Shown here piece by piece: positions 1-8,209 of a DNA stretch of 17,599 bases (positions are counted from its first letter, which is position 1; the number at the start of each line of letters is the position of its first letter). Origin of the DNA: Patulibacter sp052039575 (GTDB lineage: Bacteria; Actinomycetota; Thermoleophilia; Solirubrobacterales; Solirubrobacteraceae); NCBI GenBank assembly GCA_052039575.1, contig JBQGEK010000176.1, positions 1 to 17,599 on the forward strand, in the 5' to 3' direction. The notes beneath the pieces were generated by a model, which saw only the letters and a program-made list of their open reading frames with translations, made no database searches and was not told where the DNA came from. The translations under genes were made by a program, and so were the position numbers.

Positions 1-751
1 CGCGTCGTGCGGTGAGGCCGAGCGCGAGCGGGCCGCGCTGGTGGCGCGCGACGCTCGCGACGGTGGCGCGCAGCAGGGCCGCGCCGACGTCGTGGTCTCG
101 GTGGACGGGACGCTCGGCGGCGTCGAGCGCCGGGTCGATCAACCGATCCCGCGACCGGGTCAGGGCCCCGTCGGCGATCCACGACGTCCCCGGCGGCAGC
201 CGTTCGATGCCGTCCCAGACGGTCCGGTGGCCGAAGACCCAGCCGGCCATCAACAGATCCTCGAGACCGTCCTCGTCGGGGCGCGCATGCGGCGGCAGCT
301 GCGCGAGCAGCGGCAGCACGTTGCCGACGGCCACCACTCCGGCCGTGAGACGTCGGGCGTAGAGCGCGTAGCTGCCGATCGGACTGCCGGTCAGGGCGAT
401 CCGATCGCGCTCCACGTCGAGCAGCGCGAACCGGCCGTCGGGCGGCTCCGGACCGTCGAGCAGGTCGATCGGCCCGTCGTCCGCCGGCTGCCAGCCGGGG
501 GAGTGGGGGAACCCGTCGAGGATCTGCAGTCGGTCGCCGTCGCGCCACTCCCGTGCGAGGCCGCCGGCGCGGCCCGGTGGGTGCCCGGTCGACGCGACGG
601 CGGTCCGGCGGGTCGGGCTCCACCACGAGCGGGGCTCGGATCCGCGCAGTCCGGGGTGCTCCGCGACGACCCGGGCCAGCCGGGCGACCGCGTCGTCGAC
701 CAGAGCGGGATCGAGGGAACGGTCGGACGAGAGGGCGAGGAAGAGCTGCAT
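1..751 (-). CDS. Asparagine-synthase-like protein, 5' part only (runs off left edge)
   Basis: The visible 250 residues look like the N-terminal glutaminase-fold half of an asparagine-synthetase B-type protein and the beginning of its ATP-binding half. Seen: a GRFALLDVERDRIALTGSPIGSYALY stretch split over residues 106-131 that matches the family's 'G.FA...D.....L.RD..G..PLYY' strand, the DEDGLEDLLMAGW helix (159-171), and ERLPPGTSW (183-191), the conserved 'I..LPPG' hinge. The last residues, LALGLTARR (242-250), sit where the PP-loop SGGxDS is expected, but the two glycines are replaced. There is no Cys at position 2, so glutamine hydrolysis is unlikely. I chose the ATG at 751; an in-frame ATG at 856 would add 35 residues but would overlap the divergent gene. 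In this family an EPS-modifying amide ligase is plausible; a lasso-cyclase-like role is an alternative. The catalytic half is outside the window. Confidence 0.72.
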   Translation of the reverse strand, partial: MQLFLALSSDRSLDPALVDDAVARLARVVAEHPGLRGSEPRSWWSPTRRTAVASTGHPPGRAGGLAREWRDGDRLQILDGFPHSPGWQPADDGPIDLLDGPEPPDGRFALLDVERDRIALTGSPIGSYALYARRLTAGVVAVGNVLPLLAQLPPHARPDEDGLEDLLMAGWVFGHRTVWDGIERLPPGTSWIADGALTRSRDRLIDPALDAAERPVHRDHDVGAALLRATVASVARHQRGPLALGLTARR

Positions 752-774
752 CGGCCGGGTGGGGTGCGGCGTAT

Positions 775-796
775 ACCGGAGGGTAAGATCGCAGAG
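775..796. promoter_or_regulatory. Possible divergent promoter region between asparagine-synthase-like and ligase genes
   Basis: The 149-bp gap 752-900 separates two divergent genes. It holds a relatively AT-rich patch around GTATAC (771-776) and a TAAGAT box (784-789) that fits the actinobacterial -10 pattern TANNNT for the plus-strand gene; on the minus strand TACCCT overlaps it. No convincing -35 is visible in either direction, so this is a weak call. Confidence 0.25.
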
Positions 797-900
797 CCGA
801 ACGGGAAAGGCAACGCCTCGAGACCGGTGGACAGCGTCGACGGTTGGTGTCACCATGGGTCGGTCGTGGAACCTGCAGCCCCTGTGGCGGAGTCGGCCGC

Positions 901-3042
901 GTGATACGCCCACCCGTGCTTCCGAGGCGGCCAGCGAACGCCGTCGGTCCGTCGAGTCGCGAGCAGGGAGCGCGCTGGGCGTGCGGCGCACTGGTGCTGC
1001 TGGCCTGGGCACTCAGCGTGTGGGGCGGAGGGTTCGAGCCGGTCGCCTGGGGCGTCGCCGGAGTCGCGACCGTCGGAGTCGCCGCGGGAGCCTGGGCGCT
1101 GGCCCGGCCGGCACGGGTCGACCGCTCCGTCGTCGCGCTGCTGGCGCTGGCGACGGCGATCACGCTCTGGACCGGCGCGTCGATGCTGTGGGCGGACACG
1201 CCGCAGCGGGCGCAGGAGGCGACGGGGCGGACGGTGCTCTACACCGCGGCGCTCGCGATCGTGCTGCTGCCGCGCTGGCCGGCGGCGTCACTGCGACGGC
1301 TGCTGGGGGCGATCGTCGCCGCGGGCACGGCGATCGCGCTGCTGACCTTCGCGCGGCTGGCGCTGTCGAGCGACCCCTCGTCGCTGCTGATCGACGGACG
1401 CCTGGTCGCGCCGATCGGCTACGTGAACGCCGCGGCCGGGCTGTGGGTGATCGCGGTGCCGGTGGCGATCGGCCTGGCCGCCGGCGGCGTCCGTCATCCG
1501 GTCGGCCGGGTCGGCGCCCTGGTCGCCGCCAACCTGATGATCGCGCTCTGCCTGCTGTCGCAGAGCCGGGGCGGCCTGCTGGCGCTGGCTGCGGCACTGG
1601 CGACGATCGTGGCGCTGAGCCCGCGACGTGGGGCCGTGCTGGTGGTCTGCGGCGCGCTCGCGGCCGCCGCGGCCGTCGCCTACGGGGCGGCGGTCGACGT
1701 CCGCGGGTCCCCCGACCTGGCGACGCTGACGGCGCGGCTCGACACGGTCGTCGACCGCGTGCTCGCAACGTCGCTGCTGTTGGTCGCGCTCGGTGGCGCC
1801 GCGTGGGCGCTGTGGACCCGCGCGCCGCGCGAGACGCGTCGGGCGCTCGGACGTCGATCGACGGGCCTCGTAGCGAGCCTGGCGGTCGCCGCGCTGACGG
1901 TCGCGATGCTGGTCGTCGCGGTCGGCAACCCGGTGGCCTGGGGCACCGGCAAGGTCGACGAGGCGCTGCACGGCGGCTACGAGCAGGTTGCGCCGACCGG
2001 CGATCGGCTGACCGGGTCGCTCGGGTCGGGGCGCGGCGACATGTACCGGGTCGCCTGGCACGCTTGGCGGGCCCAGCCGATCCAGGGGATCGGCGCCGAG
2101 GACTTCCAGCCGGTCTACCTGCGTGACCGACGGACGACGAACGCGCCGCGCTACGCCCACAGCCTGCCGGTCGGGGTCCTGCTGGGGCTCGGGGTGGTCG
2201 GAGCGGTGCTCGCCGCGGCGTTGGCGCTCGGACTGCTGGCCGGGGTGGCCCGAGCCTGGCGCCGCGGGTGCTCGACCACCCGGGCGCTGGTGGCCGTGGC
2301 GCTCGCGGGCAGCGTCGGCTGGGCGGTCCAGGCGGCCTGGGACTGGACCTGGGAGTTCCCGACGCTGACGATCCTGGCGATCGTGCTGGTCGGCGCCGCT
2401 GCCCGGGCGACCGACAGCGAGGGGTCTGCTCCCGACGCCGACACGCTGCGGGCCCGCGAACGGGCGATCGAGCACGGCCTGGTCGTCGCCCCGTGGGAGC
2501 CGGACGTGCCGATCGTGCCCCGGACCGCCGGAGGGCGGATCGCGATGGCGGCGGTCGCGGCCACCGTCGTCGTGGTGGTCGGCTGCTTCGCGGTGCTGGC
2601 TGCGTCGAGCGCGATCTTCCGCCAGGGCACGGAGCTCGCCGCGACCCGGCCGGCGGCCGCGATCGACCGGCTCGGGCTGGCGGCACGGCTCAATCCGCTC
2701 GACGGGGACGCGACCCTCAGCCGCGCGATCGTGCTGCGGCGCCAGGGAGACCTGACGGGCTGGCGGGCCGAGCTCGACCGCACCTTGCGCCGCGCTCCCA
2801 ACGACTGGCTCGCGCACCTGCAGCGGGGAATCGCCGACGCCAACCGGGCACCGCGTACGGGACCGCGGCGCGACGCGGCGATCGCCGCGCTGCAGCAGGC
2901 GCGGGACCGCAACCCGCGCCAGCCGGTGATCCGCGAGGTGCTGGCCGCGGTCGAGCGCGGGCGACCGGTCGACCCGGCTGCCGTCGAGGCGCGGATCGCC
3001 CAGCGCCAGCAGCTGCTCGAGCACCCGTTCGCGGGGCAGTGA
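901..3042 (+). CDS. O-antigen ligase / Wzy polymerase-like membrane protein with C-terminal TPR-like region
   Basis: This is a 713-residue polytopic membrane protein of the Wzy_C/O-antigen-ligase superfamily. Seen: about ten hydrophobic segments between residues 25 and 510, the family signature SQSRGG near 219-224, a large extracytoplasmic loop with GSGRGDMYR near 375-383 followed by AWRAQPIQGIGAEDF, and the RYAHSLPVG stretch near 417-425 where the family's 'H' motif falls. A further membrane segment at about 547-575 leads into an Arg/Ala-rich helical tail (580-700) that looks like degenerate TPRs (AIDRLGLAARLNP, RAELDRTLRRAPNDWLAHLQ). Known members join lipid-linked glycans end to end or onto acceptors at the outer face of the membrane. 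GTG at 901 was preferred over ATG at 844 because GGAG lies 8 nt upstream. It is convergent with the flippase. Whether it polymerises or ligates cannot be told from sequence. Confidence 0.82.
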   Translation: MIRPPVLPRRPANAVGPSSREQGARWACGALVLLAWALSVWGGGFEPVAWGVAGVATVGVAAGAWALARPARVDRSVVALLALATAITLWTGASMLWADTPQRAQEATGRTVLYTAALAIVLLPRWPAASLRRLLGAIVAAGTAIALLTFARLALSSDPSSLLIDGRLVAPIGYVNAAAGLWVIAVPVAIGLAAGGVRHPVGRVGALVAANLMIALCLLSQSRGGLLALAAALATIVALSPRRGAVLVVCGALAAAAAVAYGAAVDVRGSPDLATLTARLDTVVDRVLATSLLLVALGGAAWALWTRAPRETRRALGRRSTGLVASLAVAALTVAMLVVAVGNPVAWGTGKVDEALHGGYEQVAPTGDRLTGSLGSGRGDMYRVAWHAWRAQPIQGIGAEDFQPVYLRDRRTTNAPRYAHSLPVGVLLGLGVVGAVLAAALALGLLAGVARAWRRGCSTTRALVAVALAGSVGWAVQAAWDWTWEFPTLTILAIVLVGAAARATDSEGSAPDADTLRARERAIEHGLVVAPWEPDVPIVPRTAGGRIAMAAVAATVVVVVGCFAVLAASSAIFRQGTELAATRPAAAIDRLGLAARLNPLDGDATLSRAIVLRRQGDLTGWRAELDRTLRRAPNDWLAHLQRGIADANRAPRTGPRRDAAIAALQQARDRNPRQPVIREVLAAVERGRPVDPAAVEARIAQRQQLLEHPFAGQ

Positions 3043-3060
3043 CACCGCGGGCCGTCGGTG
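3043..3060. terminator. Weak hairpin between convergent stop codons
   Basis: CACCG (3043-3047) can pair with CGGTG (3056-3060) across an 8-nt loop in the 28-nt gap between the convergent stops at 3042 and 3071. There is no U-tract. It could act as a bidirectional hairpin, but 5 bp is short. Confidence 0.2.
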
Positions 3061-3070
3061 CGCGTCCGGG

Positions 3071-4531
3071 CTACTCGGCTTCGCCGACGGCCGCCGGACG
3101 ACGGAACCGCCACGGGATCTTCAGCTCGTAGGCGACGGCCGTCAACGCGCCGGGTGCGAGGACCCGCAGCCCGAGCGTCGCGCCGGCCAGCGCGACCACC
3201 CCACCGACCATCAGCAACGGCCACGGGTGCTCGCCCGGCCAGGTCGCGCGGAGCGCGGCGAGCGCCAGCGCGGTGCCGGCGGTGGCGGCCAGGGCGGGAC
3301 GCAGCTCGCGGCCGATCGTCCTCAGCTGCAGTCCGACCGACCACCGCGCCCAGACCAGGAACATCGCGGCGAACAGCAGCACGGTGACGATCCCGGCCGC
3401 TGCCACCCCGGTGATCCCCCACTGGGCGGCGAACGCCATCGCTCCGATCATCATCGGCACGTGGACGATGTTCAGCAGCAGCAGCGTCCCCTGCTTGCCC
3501 GCGGCCTTGCCGGCGTCCCCCAGCGGGAAGAGCACCACGTCGATGCCCGCGGTCAGCGAGACCGCGGCAAGCACCGGGGCGGCGGCCGACCAGGCCGGCG
3601 GGAACAGCGCCGCGACCAGCGGGGTCGAGAGGATCGCCAGGGTGACGGCGAGCGGCAGCGCGTAGAGCGCGAGCAGTCCGACGATCCGCGCGACCGCCGC
3701 GCTGATCTCGCCACCCTGCCGCTGGCGCAGCCGCGAGAGCGCGGGGAACGCGACGGTCGAAAGCGTCCAGGCGACGTTCGACAGCAGGATCTCGGGGATC
3801 CGGAAGGCGACCGTGTAGAGCCCCAGCGCGTGGTCGCCGAGCATCCGGCCGACGACGAGCACGTCGCTGCGCGAGGAGATCACGGCGATCACCTCGAGTC
3901 CAGCGGCGCCGCCACCGTAGCCGATCATGCTGCGCATCACCTCGGGCCGCCAGACCAGCCGCGGCCGGAACTCGGTGATCACCCACAGGGTCGCGGCCCA
4001 CGCGGCGGTGCCGGCCAGCGACCCGATCACCATCGCGGTCGCGCCGAGTCCGGCGAACGCCAGGCTGATCGCCACGATCGCCTGGACCGCGCCGAGCACG
4101 ATCTGCGGCCGCACGCGACGATCGAACCGCATCTCGCGCAGCAGCAGCCCGTCGTGGATGTTGCCGATCCCGAACAGCAGCAGGTTGAGGCTGGCCAACC
4201 GGAACAGGTCGGTCGCGCCCTCGACGCGGAAGAACGCGGCGACCCACGGCGCGACGATCACCGCGACTGCGGTCACCGCCGACGCCAGCACCAGGTTGAG
4301 CGTGAACGCGACGTGGATCCGCTCGCTGACGCCGCGTTCCTGCTCGTAGACCACGGTCGCCTGCATGCCGAGGTCGCTGCCGAGCTGGATCAGCGCGAGG
4401 AAGGTCGTGATCGCCGCGACGGTGCCGAACGCGTCGGGGGCGAGCAGCCGGGTGAGCACCAGCAGCGTGATGAACCCCATCGCGCGACTGGCGACCACCG
4501 CCACCGTCGCCCAGAGCAGTCCGCGGCGCAT
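3071..4531 (-). CDS. Polysaccharide flippase (Wzx/MOP superfamily, lipopolysaccharide biosynthesis protein type)
   Basis: This 486-residue protein has about twelve to fourteen hydrophobic segments and the MOP-flippase look: N-terminal RRGLLWATVAVVASRAMGF then LLVLTRLLAPDAFG (the 'R.L.P.dfG' signature of Polysacc_synt/Wzx proteins), SSRSDVLVVGRMLGDHALGLYTVAFRI in two adjacent pieces in the middle, and PALSRLR before the second half. Such proteins move undecaprenyl-diphosphate-linked oligosaccharide across the cytoplasmic membrane. The start ATG at 4531 shares its A with the TGA of the upstream acyltransferase (TGATG), so it is translationally coupled. It is the last gene of the five-gene operon. 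The Arg-rich tail (WRFRRP) is presumably cytoplasmic. Substrate cannot be inferred. Confidence 0.9.
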   Translation of the reverse strand: MRRGLLWATVAVVASRAMGFITLLVLTRLLAPDAFGTVAAITTFLALIQLGSDLGMQATVVYEQERGVSERIHVAFTLNLVLASAVTAVAVIVAPWVAAFFRVEGATDLFRLASLNLLLFGIGNIHDGLLLREMRFDRRVRPQIVLGAVQAIVAISLAFAGLGATAMVIGSLAGTAAWAATLWVITEFRPRLVWRPEVMRSMIGYGGGAAGLEVIAVISSRSDVLVVGRMLGDHALGLYTVAFRIPEILLSNVAWTLSTVAFPALSRLRQRQGGEISAAVARIVGLLALYALPLAVTLAILSTPLVAALFPPAWSAAAPVLAAVSLTAGIDVVLFPLGDAGKAAGKQGTLLLLNIVHVPMMIGAMAFAAQWGITGVAAAGIVTVLLFAAMFLVWARWSVGLQLRTIGRELRPALAATAGTALALAALRATWPGEHPWPLLMVGGVVALAGATLGLRVLAPGALTAVAYELKIPWRFRRPAAVGEAE

Positions 4532-5667
4532 CAGTCGAGCGAGCCCGGACGCGGGCGGGCACGATCCCGCAGCTGCCGGGCCACGGCCAGGCCCTGCAGG
4601 CGCAGCCGTGGGCGTTGCACCCGCGTCCAGACGAGGTCGGTGCGGTCGGTCGCGAGATCGCGCTTGTAGCGGGCGTCGCCCGCCAGGAAGTCGTAGGCCA
4701 CGAAGCCCCGTTCTCGGCAGGCCTGCATCGCCAGCGCATGGGCGACCAGTCCGGGCCGCAGCCGGTTGTCGGTGAAGGTGGCCAGACCGGACTGGTAGAA
4801 CAGCGCGCGGTCGCCGTCGCAGAGCAGGTAGAGGCAGCCGATCGTCTCGTCCCCGCAACGCACGCGGACCGCCGCCGCGGTGCCGTCGGAGACGCCGCCG
4901 CGGAGGAACTCGCGGTGGAACCCGAGGAAGCGGCGGGACGAGAACGACCCCGGCTCGCCGGCTTCGCGCCACCGTCGCTGGTGCCGGTCGACCAGCTCAT
5001 CGAGGATCCGCCGGGCGTGGGCGCGCTCGGTCGGCCACTCGACGGTGAGCGGTCCCCGCGCGGCGAACGCGCGCAGGCTGGAGCGCAGTCGCCGCCGCGG
5101 CCCGCTCGGCAGGGCGCTCGCCAGGTCGGCGTCGGCATCGGGACGCGTCAGGTCGAAGTACCACGACGGATGCGGGCTGCGCACCACGCGGGATCGCGGG
5201 GTCGAGCGCGCGAGCTCGTCGCCGAGCGCGTCGTCGGAGGTGCCGTCGATCCGCAGCTCGTCCCACTCGCGATCGGCGGCGATCGCCGTGGTCAGGGCGC
5301 GCAGCCCGGTCTCGCGGGTGCCGGGGACGCAGAGCAGGTCGTTGTACTCGACGCAGACGCTGTCGGCCGCGGGCTCGCCGGCGGTGCCGAGGTGCAGCGC
5401 GCGGACCGGCACGTGACCGGGGCGCAAGGTCGACCGGCCGAGCAGCGCGACCGCGCACGGGTCGCCGCCCCGTTCGACGATCGCGAACCGGGTTCGGACC
5501 GTGTCGCCGTAGTGCTGCAGCCAGGTCGCCGTCCACGTCCACGACGCCGCCAGGGGGACGCGCGGGCAGCGGGCCTCGGTTTGCCGCCAGAGTTCCGCGA
5601 CCCGGTCGATCGCGTCCGGCGGCAGCAGGCGGATCCGCACCTCGTCGGTGGCCGTCGCGACGCTCAT
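4531..5667 (-). CDS. CelD/BioF2-like GNAT acyltransferase (first of an adjacent pair, downstream copy)
   Basis: A 378-residue soluble protein with two GNAT-like halves of the type annotated as GNAT_6/BioF2-like or CelD/BcsL. Seen: an N-terminal half with WTWTATWLQHYGD (43-55) and EYNDLLCVPG (107-116), the linker basic region GPRRRLRSSLRAF (189-201), VDRHQRRWREAG (226-237), and the C-terminal core GDETIGCLYLLCDGDRALFY (272-291) ending in the hallmark YDFLAGDARYKRDL (325-338). Family members sit in cellulose, capsule and EPS clusters and are thought to acylate sugars or make amide bonds as FemAB proteins do; the actual donor is unknown. ATG at 5667 overlaps the previous stop as ATGA, and its own stop overlaps the flippase start, so expression is tightly coupled. 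No signal peptide or membrane segment is apparent, so the site of action is probably cytoplasmic. Confidence 0.82.
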   Translation of the reverse strand: MSVATATDEVRIRLLPPDAIDRVAELWRQTEARCPRVPLAASWTWTATWLQHYGDTVRTRFAIVERGGDPCAVALLGRSTLRPGHVPVRALHLGTAGEPAADSVCVEYNDLLCVPGTRETGLRALTTAIAADREWDELRIDGTSDDALGDELARSTPRSRVVRSPHPSWYFDLTRPDADADLASALPSGPRRRLRSSLRAFAARGPLTVEWPTERAHARRILDELVDRHQRRWREAGEPGSFSSRRFLGFHREFLRGGVSDGTAAAVRVRCGDETIGCLYLLCDGDRALFYQSGLATFTDNRLRPGLVAHALAMQACRERGFVAYDFLAGDARYKRDLATDRTDLVWTRVQRPRLRLQGLAVARQLRDRARPRPGSLD

Positions 5668-6767
5668 CGGACGGCCTCGGTCGCGGGGGCGGCCGCGCGG
5701 TGCCGCTGGGCGGTCGAGTAGGCGCGCAGCATGGTGCGCGCCAGCGCTCCGCCGATTCCCGGCGCGGTGATCGCGACCGACGCGGTGGTGCGGCGGTCCG
5801 GCCAGAGCGCGTTGATCATCTGGTTGTGCGGCCGGGCGCACGAATCGAAGCGGTGGACGTTGGTGTGGTGGTGGAACCACCCCGCGCTGTCCGCCATCAG
5901 CTGGACTCCGGGTGCGCCCGCCGCCAGCTGCTCGTCGTGGGCGAGCTTGACCGCGAACGCCGTGGTGCCGGCCAGCAGCGTGAACAGCATCGCGGCCGGA
6001 CGGTCGGGCACACCGAGCTCGAGGATGTGGCTCTGGACCGTCGCGGTCGGCGACTCGCAGACCGCACGGAAGAACGCGGCATGGGCCGGGTCGCTGCCCA
6101 GCGCGCTCGACGCGCGGCCCTTCCAGCCGGACGCCTCCAGGTCGAGGAAGCGCTCGACCGCCTCGGGCGTGGCCGCGCAGTCGCGGAGCTCGACCGGACC
6201 GTCGAGATCGCCCTCGAGTCGGTTGCGCAGGCGCTTCGCCTCGCGCCGCCGCTTCCCCGAGCGGTGGCTGTCGACGTAGTCGTTCTGCGGTCGGCGGTAG
6301 AGCGCTGCCCGCGCCTCGAGGTGGAGCGCGAACAGCGTCGCGCCGTCGGTGGCTTCGAGCATCGCCCGCGCGACCGGGCCGTCCTGCCCGACGGTCTCGA
6401 GCACCAGCAGCGGGTGCGGCGCGATCTGCTGGGGCACGGCGAACAGCGCCTGCGCGGCACGGTCGAGGTCGTCGGCGGCCAACAGCGGCGTGCCGAGGAA
6501 GCAGAACGGGTGCGACCAGGCGACGGTGCACGGCATCGGGAGCCGGCGCCACCGTCGCACCGCCAGCACCGGCAGCGCGGCGATCCAGTGCTCGCCGCGG
6601 CGGACGACGAGCAGTTGGACCTGCGGGCCGTCGGGCAGGTGGTGGATCGCCGGCAGCACGATCGCCGGGTCGAAGAACGGATTCGGTTCCGCGGCGCGGG
6701 CCGAGAGGTCACGCCAGGCGCCGATCTGGAGCGGCGACAGGCCAGTCGGGTCGAGCATCTCGATCAT
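5664..6767 (-). CDS. CelD/BioF2-like GNAT acyltransferase (second of the pair, upstream copy)
   Basis: A 367-residue relative of the neighbouring acyltransferase, but clearly diverged from it. Seen: the basic segment SGKRRREAKRLRNRL (170-184) that precedes the C-terminal GNAT fold in this family, FLDLEASGWKGRASSAL (207-223), which is the classical CelD-type 'LE..GWKG..G.A' motif, AMLFTLLAGTTAFAVKLAHDE (259-279), and FDSCARPHNQMINALW (307-322) in place of the FLRGDE motif. The 'GWKG' plus 'D.......N......W' pattern is the best-known fingerprint of GNAT proteins in exopolysaccharide loci. It is predicted to be cytoplasmic. Both ends overlap neighbours by ATGA, so it lies inside the operon. A role in acylating the repeat unit is inferred from family and context; two unlike copies suggest two different positions or donors. 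Confidence 0.82.
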   Translation of the reverse strand: MIEMLDPTGLSPLQIGAWRDLSARAAEPNPFFDPAIVLPAIHHLPDGPQVQLLVVRRGEHWIAALPVLAVRRWRRLPMPCTVAWSHPFCFLGTPLLAADDLDRAAQALFAVPQQIAPHPLLVLETVGQDGPVARAMLEATDGATLFALHLEARAALYRRPQNDYVDSHRSGKRRREAKRLRNRLEGDLDGPVELRDCAATPEAVERFLDLEASGWKGRASSALGSDPAHAAFFRAVCESPTATVQSHILELGVPDRPAAMLFTLLAGTTAFAVKLAHDEQLAAGAPGVQLMADSAGWFHHHTNVHRFDSCARPHNQMINALWPDRRTTASVAITAPGIGGALARTMLRAYSTAQRHRAAAPATEAVR

Positions 6768-8209
6768 CGGGCACGCTCCGGGGACTCGTGAGGACGGACG
6801 GCGGCGACCGCCAGCAGCGCCGGACCGAGCGCGAGCAGCACCCAGAAGATCCGGTCGCTGGCGTTGGAGATGAAGGTCGATGCGGCCAGCGACGCCAGCT
6901 GCCCGACGCCGAGCGCCCGGGCGAAGAACGCCAGCTCGACGTTGCGAGCCCGCTCGAACCGGCGGGCGGCGAGGAAGCTCGACCCGATGCACGCTCCGAA
7001 CGCGCAGATCAGCAGCAGCAGACCGACCAGGCCGGTCTCGGCCATCGCCTGCAACCAGACGTTGTGGGCGACCATCGGCATGTCGAGCAGCAGCGCGGGA
7101 CGTTCGACGAATCCGATCTGGTCGGCGTAGGCGGTCTTGGCGATCGGGAAGTTGCCGCTGCCGACGCCGAGCAGCGGCGCGTCCTGCCAGACCGCCCACG
7201 CGGCGGACCAGAGGTCGGTCCGTCCGGTGCCGCTGGCATCGCTCTGGGTGATCCGCTCGAAGGCCCGAGGTTGGAGCATCAGCAGCACCGCGAGTCCGCC
7301 GACCGCGACGCCGGCGGCGCCGAGCACGCGACCGCGGAACTCGGGCAGCAGGAAGACCGCCAGCACCGCGGCGACCAGGGTCGCCAGCAGACCGCCCCGC
7401 GACTGCGTCGCGATCAGCCCGTACAGCAGGACCGGCAGGGCGAGCAGCAGCAGCGACCGCCACGACCGCAGCCAGCGGATGCGCACCAGGCCGGCGATCA
7501 GCACGATCGACGCGGCGATGTTGGCGGCCAGGTAGTTGGGGTCGGTGATCCCGACCTGGAGGCGTCCGGCCGAGAACTCGTACGCGGCCTGCTCACCGAC
7601 CGGGGCGGCGTTCGACCCCGACGCCACGCCGACCAGCACGCTGAGCGTCGTGCCGGCGACGAACGCGCACGCCACGATCAGCACGTCCCGCCCGCTCTGG
7701 CAGCCGGTGACGATCACCGGCAGCGCGGCGACGGCGATCCCCCAGTTCTGCACGGCGCCGACCGCGGCCCCGGGGTCGCCGGACCAGATGTACGACGCCC
7801 CGGTCCAGAGCATCAGCGCGCCGGTCGCGGCGAAGGCCCAGCGGGCGCTCCACGACGCGGTGCGCAGCGTCGACCCGCGGTTGGCGAGGGTGCCCGCCCA
7901 GCCGGCCAGCAGCAGCACCGAGGTCCCGGTCGGCGCGCCCTGGGTCCCGGGGACACCGGCCAGGAACAGCGCCACGACCCAGATCCCGATCGCGACCGGC
8001 AGATCCGCGAGCAGGAAGGCGGCGAAGATCGCTCCCCCCGCGGCGGCGACGCCGAGCTTGGCGTCGATGCTGAGCATCAGCCCCGTGACGAGCGCGGCGG
8101 CGATCATCAGCGGCACGGTCACGCGCGCCGGGTACTGCGCGATCTCGTCGAAGGCGCTCAGCGGCGAGCGAACGGCGACGGTGCGCCGCGGATCCAGGGC
8201 GCTGCTCAC
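6764..8209 (-). CDS. O-antigen ligase / Wzy-like membrane protein
   Basis: A 481-residue polytopic protein of the Wzy_C superfamily, shorter than the paralogue at the left end and without its TPR-like tail. Seen: hydrophobic segments from residue 32 onward, ATQSRGGLLATL (267-278) as the family 'QSRGG' signature, the extracytoplasmic loop with SGTGRTDLWSAAW (326-338) and DAPLLGVGSGNFP (343-355), and MVAHNVWLQAMAETGLVG (379-396), the conserved 'aHN..L....E.G..G' block with His382. These features are those of proteins that polymerise repeat units or transfer the finished chain. GTG at 8209 overlaps the stop of the upstream glycosyltransferase by 4 bases (GTGA). Having a second family member in the operon suggests one protein acts as polymerase and the other as ligase, though sequence alone cannot assign which. 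Confidence 0.85.
   Translation of the reverse strand: MSSALDPRRTVAVRSPLSAFDEIAQYPARVTVPLMIAAALVTGLMLSIDAKLGVAAAGGAIFAAFLLADLPVAIGIWVVALFLAGVPGTQGAPTGTSVLLLAGWAGTLANRGSTLRTASWSARWAFAATGALMLWTGASYIWSGDPGAAVGAVQNWGIAVAALPVIVTGCQSGRDVLIVACAFVAGTTLSVLVGVASGSNAAPVGEQAAYEFSAGRLQVGITDPNYLAANIAASIVLIAGLVRIRWLRSWRSLLLLALPVLLYGLIATQSRGGLLATLVAAVLAVFLLPEFRGRVLGAAGVAVGGLAVLLMLQPRAFERITQSDASGTGRTDLWSAAWAVWQDAPLLGVGSGNFPIAKTAYADQIGFVERPALLLDMPMVAHNVWLQAMAETGLVGLLLLICAFGACIGSSFLAARRFERARNVELAFFARALGVGQLASLAASTFISNASDRIFWVLLALGPALLAVAAVRPHESPERAR

Noticed and set aside
1..751. Lasso-peptide cyclase in a RiPP cluster
   Set aside because: The family similarity is real, but no precursor, B-type protease or RRE gene is visible and the rest of the locus is polysaccharide synthesis. 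It is kept only as an alternative.
41..904. 287-codon plus-strand open frame at the left end
   Set aside because: It lies opposite the asparagine-synthase-like gene, which has family motifs; the plus-strand product has none.
2151..5138. 995-codon minus-strand open frame
   Set aside because: Its protein is Arg/Pro/Ser-rich without domains, and it lies across the real ligase gene (other strand) and the flippase and acyltransferase (other frame). It is a GC-bias shadow.
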